Shown here piece by piece: positions 6,136 through 6,157 of a stretch of 6,157 nucleotides of DNA. This stretch comes from Oscillospiraceae bacterium (GTDB lineage: Bacteria; Bacillota; Clostridia; Oscillospirales; Ruminococcaceae). Position numbers and translations under genes: made by a program. The stretch covers positions 1 to 6,157 of the forward strand of contig JAAVIG010000088.1 of the NCBI GenBank assembly GCA_014796735.1, in the 5' to 3' direction. The notes below the pieces were generated by a model. It saw nothing but the letters and a program-made list of their open reading frames with translations, searched no databases and was not told the DNA's origin. How positions within the stretch are numbered: position 1 is the stretch's first letter; every line of letters starts with the position of its first letter.

Positions 6136-6157
6136 AAAAATAAAAAAATAAAAAAAA
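6136..6157. repeat. A-rich low-complexity tail at window end
   Basis: The last 22 bases are A5-T-A7-T-A8 on the plus strand. No hairpin precedes the tract on either strand, so it does not form a recognisable intrinsic terminator. Its position at the very edge fits an assembly breaking in a homopolymer-rich stretch. Confidence 0.6.

Noticed and set aside
1..6157. Undescribed defence, mobile or CRISPR system
   Set aside because: I looked for direct repeat arrays, transposase motifs, terminal repeats and tRNA genes and saw none. All six genes belong to well-known families.

Overview
The window reads as ordinary chromosome of a low-to-moderate GC, Gram-positive-type bacterium, most likely a clostridial member of the Bacillota from a starch-rich or gut-like niche. 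This placement is inferred from the AmyE-like lipoprotein amylase, the Gram-positive style Shine-Dalgarno (SD) sequences, A/T-rich promoters close to the vegetative sigma-factor consensus, and the pyrH-frr-uppS-cdsA gene order. No species can be named from the sequence alone.

Layout: bases 1-1597 (minus strand) hold the first 532 codons of a secreted, lipid-anchored alpha-amylase of the AmyE type (GH13, probably subfamily 28). It runs off the left edge just inside a CBM26-like starch-binding domain. Bases 1598-1814 are a divergent control region with a strong promoter for the amylase on the minus strand and a separate extended -10 promoter for the rightward genes. A 9-bp inverted repeat is centred on the rightward -10 element. 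Bases 1815-6090 (plus strand) carry five co-directional genes: homoserine dehydrogenase (hom), UMP kinase (pyrH), ribosome recycling factor (frr), undecaprenyl diphosphate synthase (uppS) and phosphatidate cytidylyltransferase (cdsA). The last 67 bases hold an excellent SD sequence without a usable AUG and an A-rich tail, and may be the edge of a contig.

The four genes pyrH to cdsA form a classic conserved cluster. It joins UTP/CTP precursor supply (PyrH), ribosome recycling (Frr), the lipid carrier for peptidoglycan (UppS) and the CDP-diacylglycerol branch point of phospholipid synthesis (CdsA). UppS and CdsA act at the membrane, and the CTP used by CdsA derives from the pathway fed by PyrH. 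The hom gene (threonine/methionine branch) sits where rpsB-tsf are commonly found. It has its own promoter and pyrH has a second candidate promoter, so hom may be a neighbour rather than a fixed operon member.

I found no mobile element, CRISPR array, RNA gene or undescribed multi-gene system. The points most worth checking are the inverted repeat over the hom promoter, the missing start codon after cdsA, the SD-poor GTG start of uppS overlapping the frr stop, and a short sequence repeated exactly at the stop codons of hom and pyrH.
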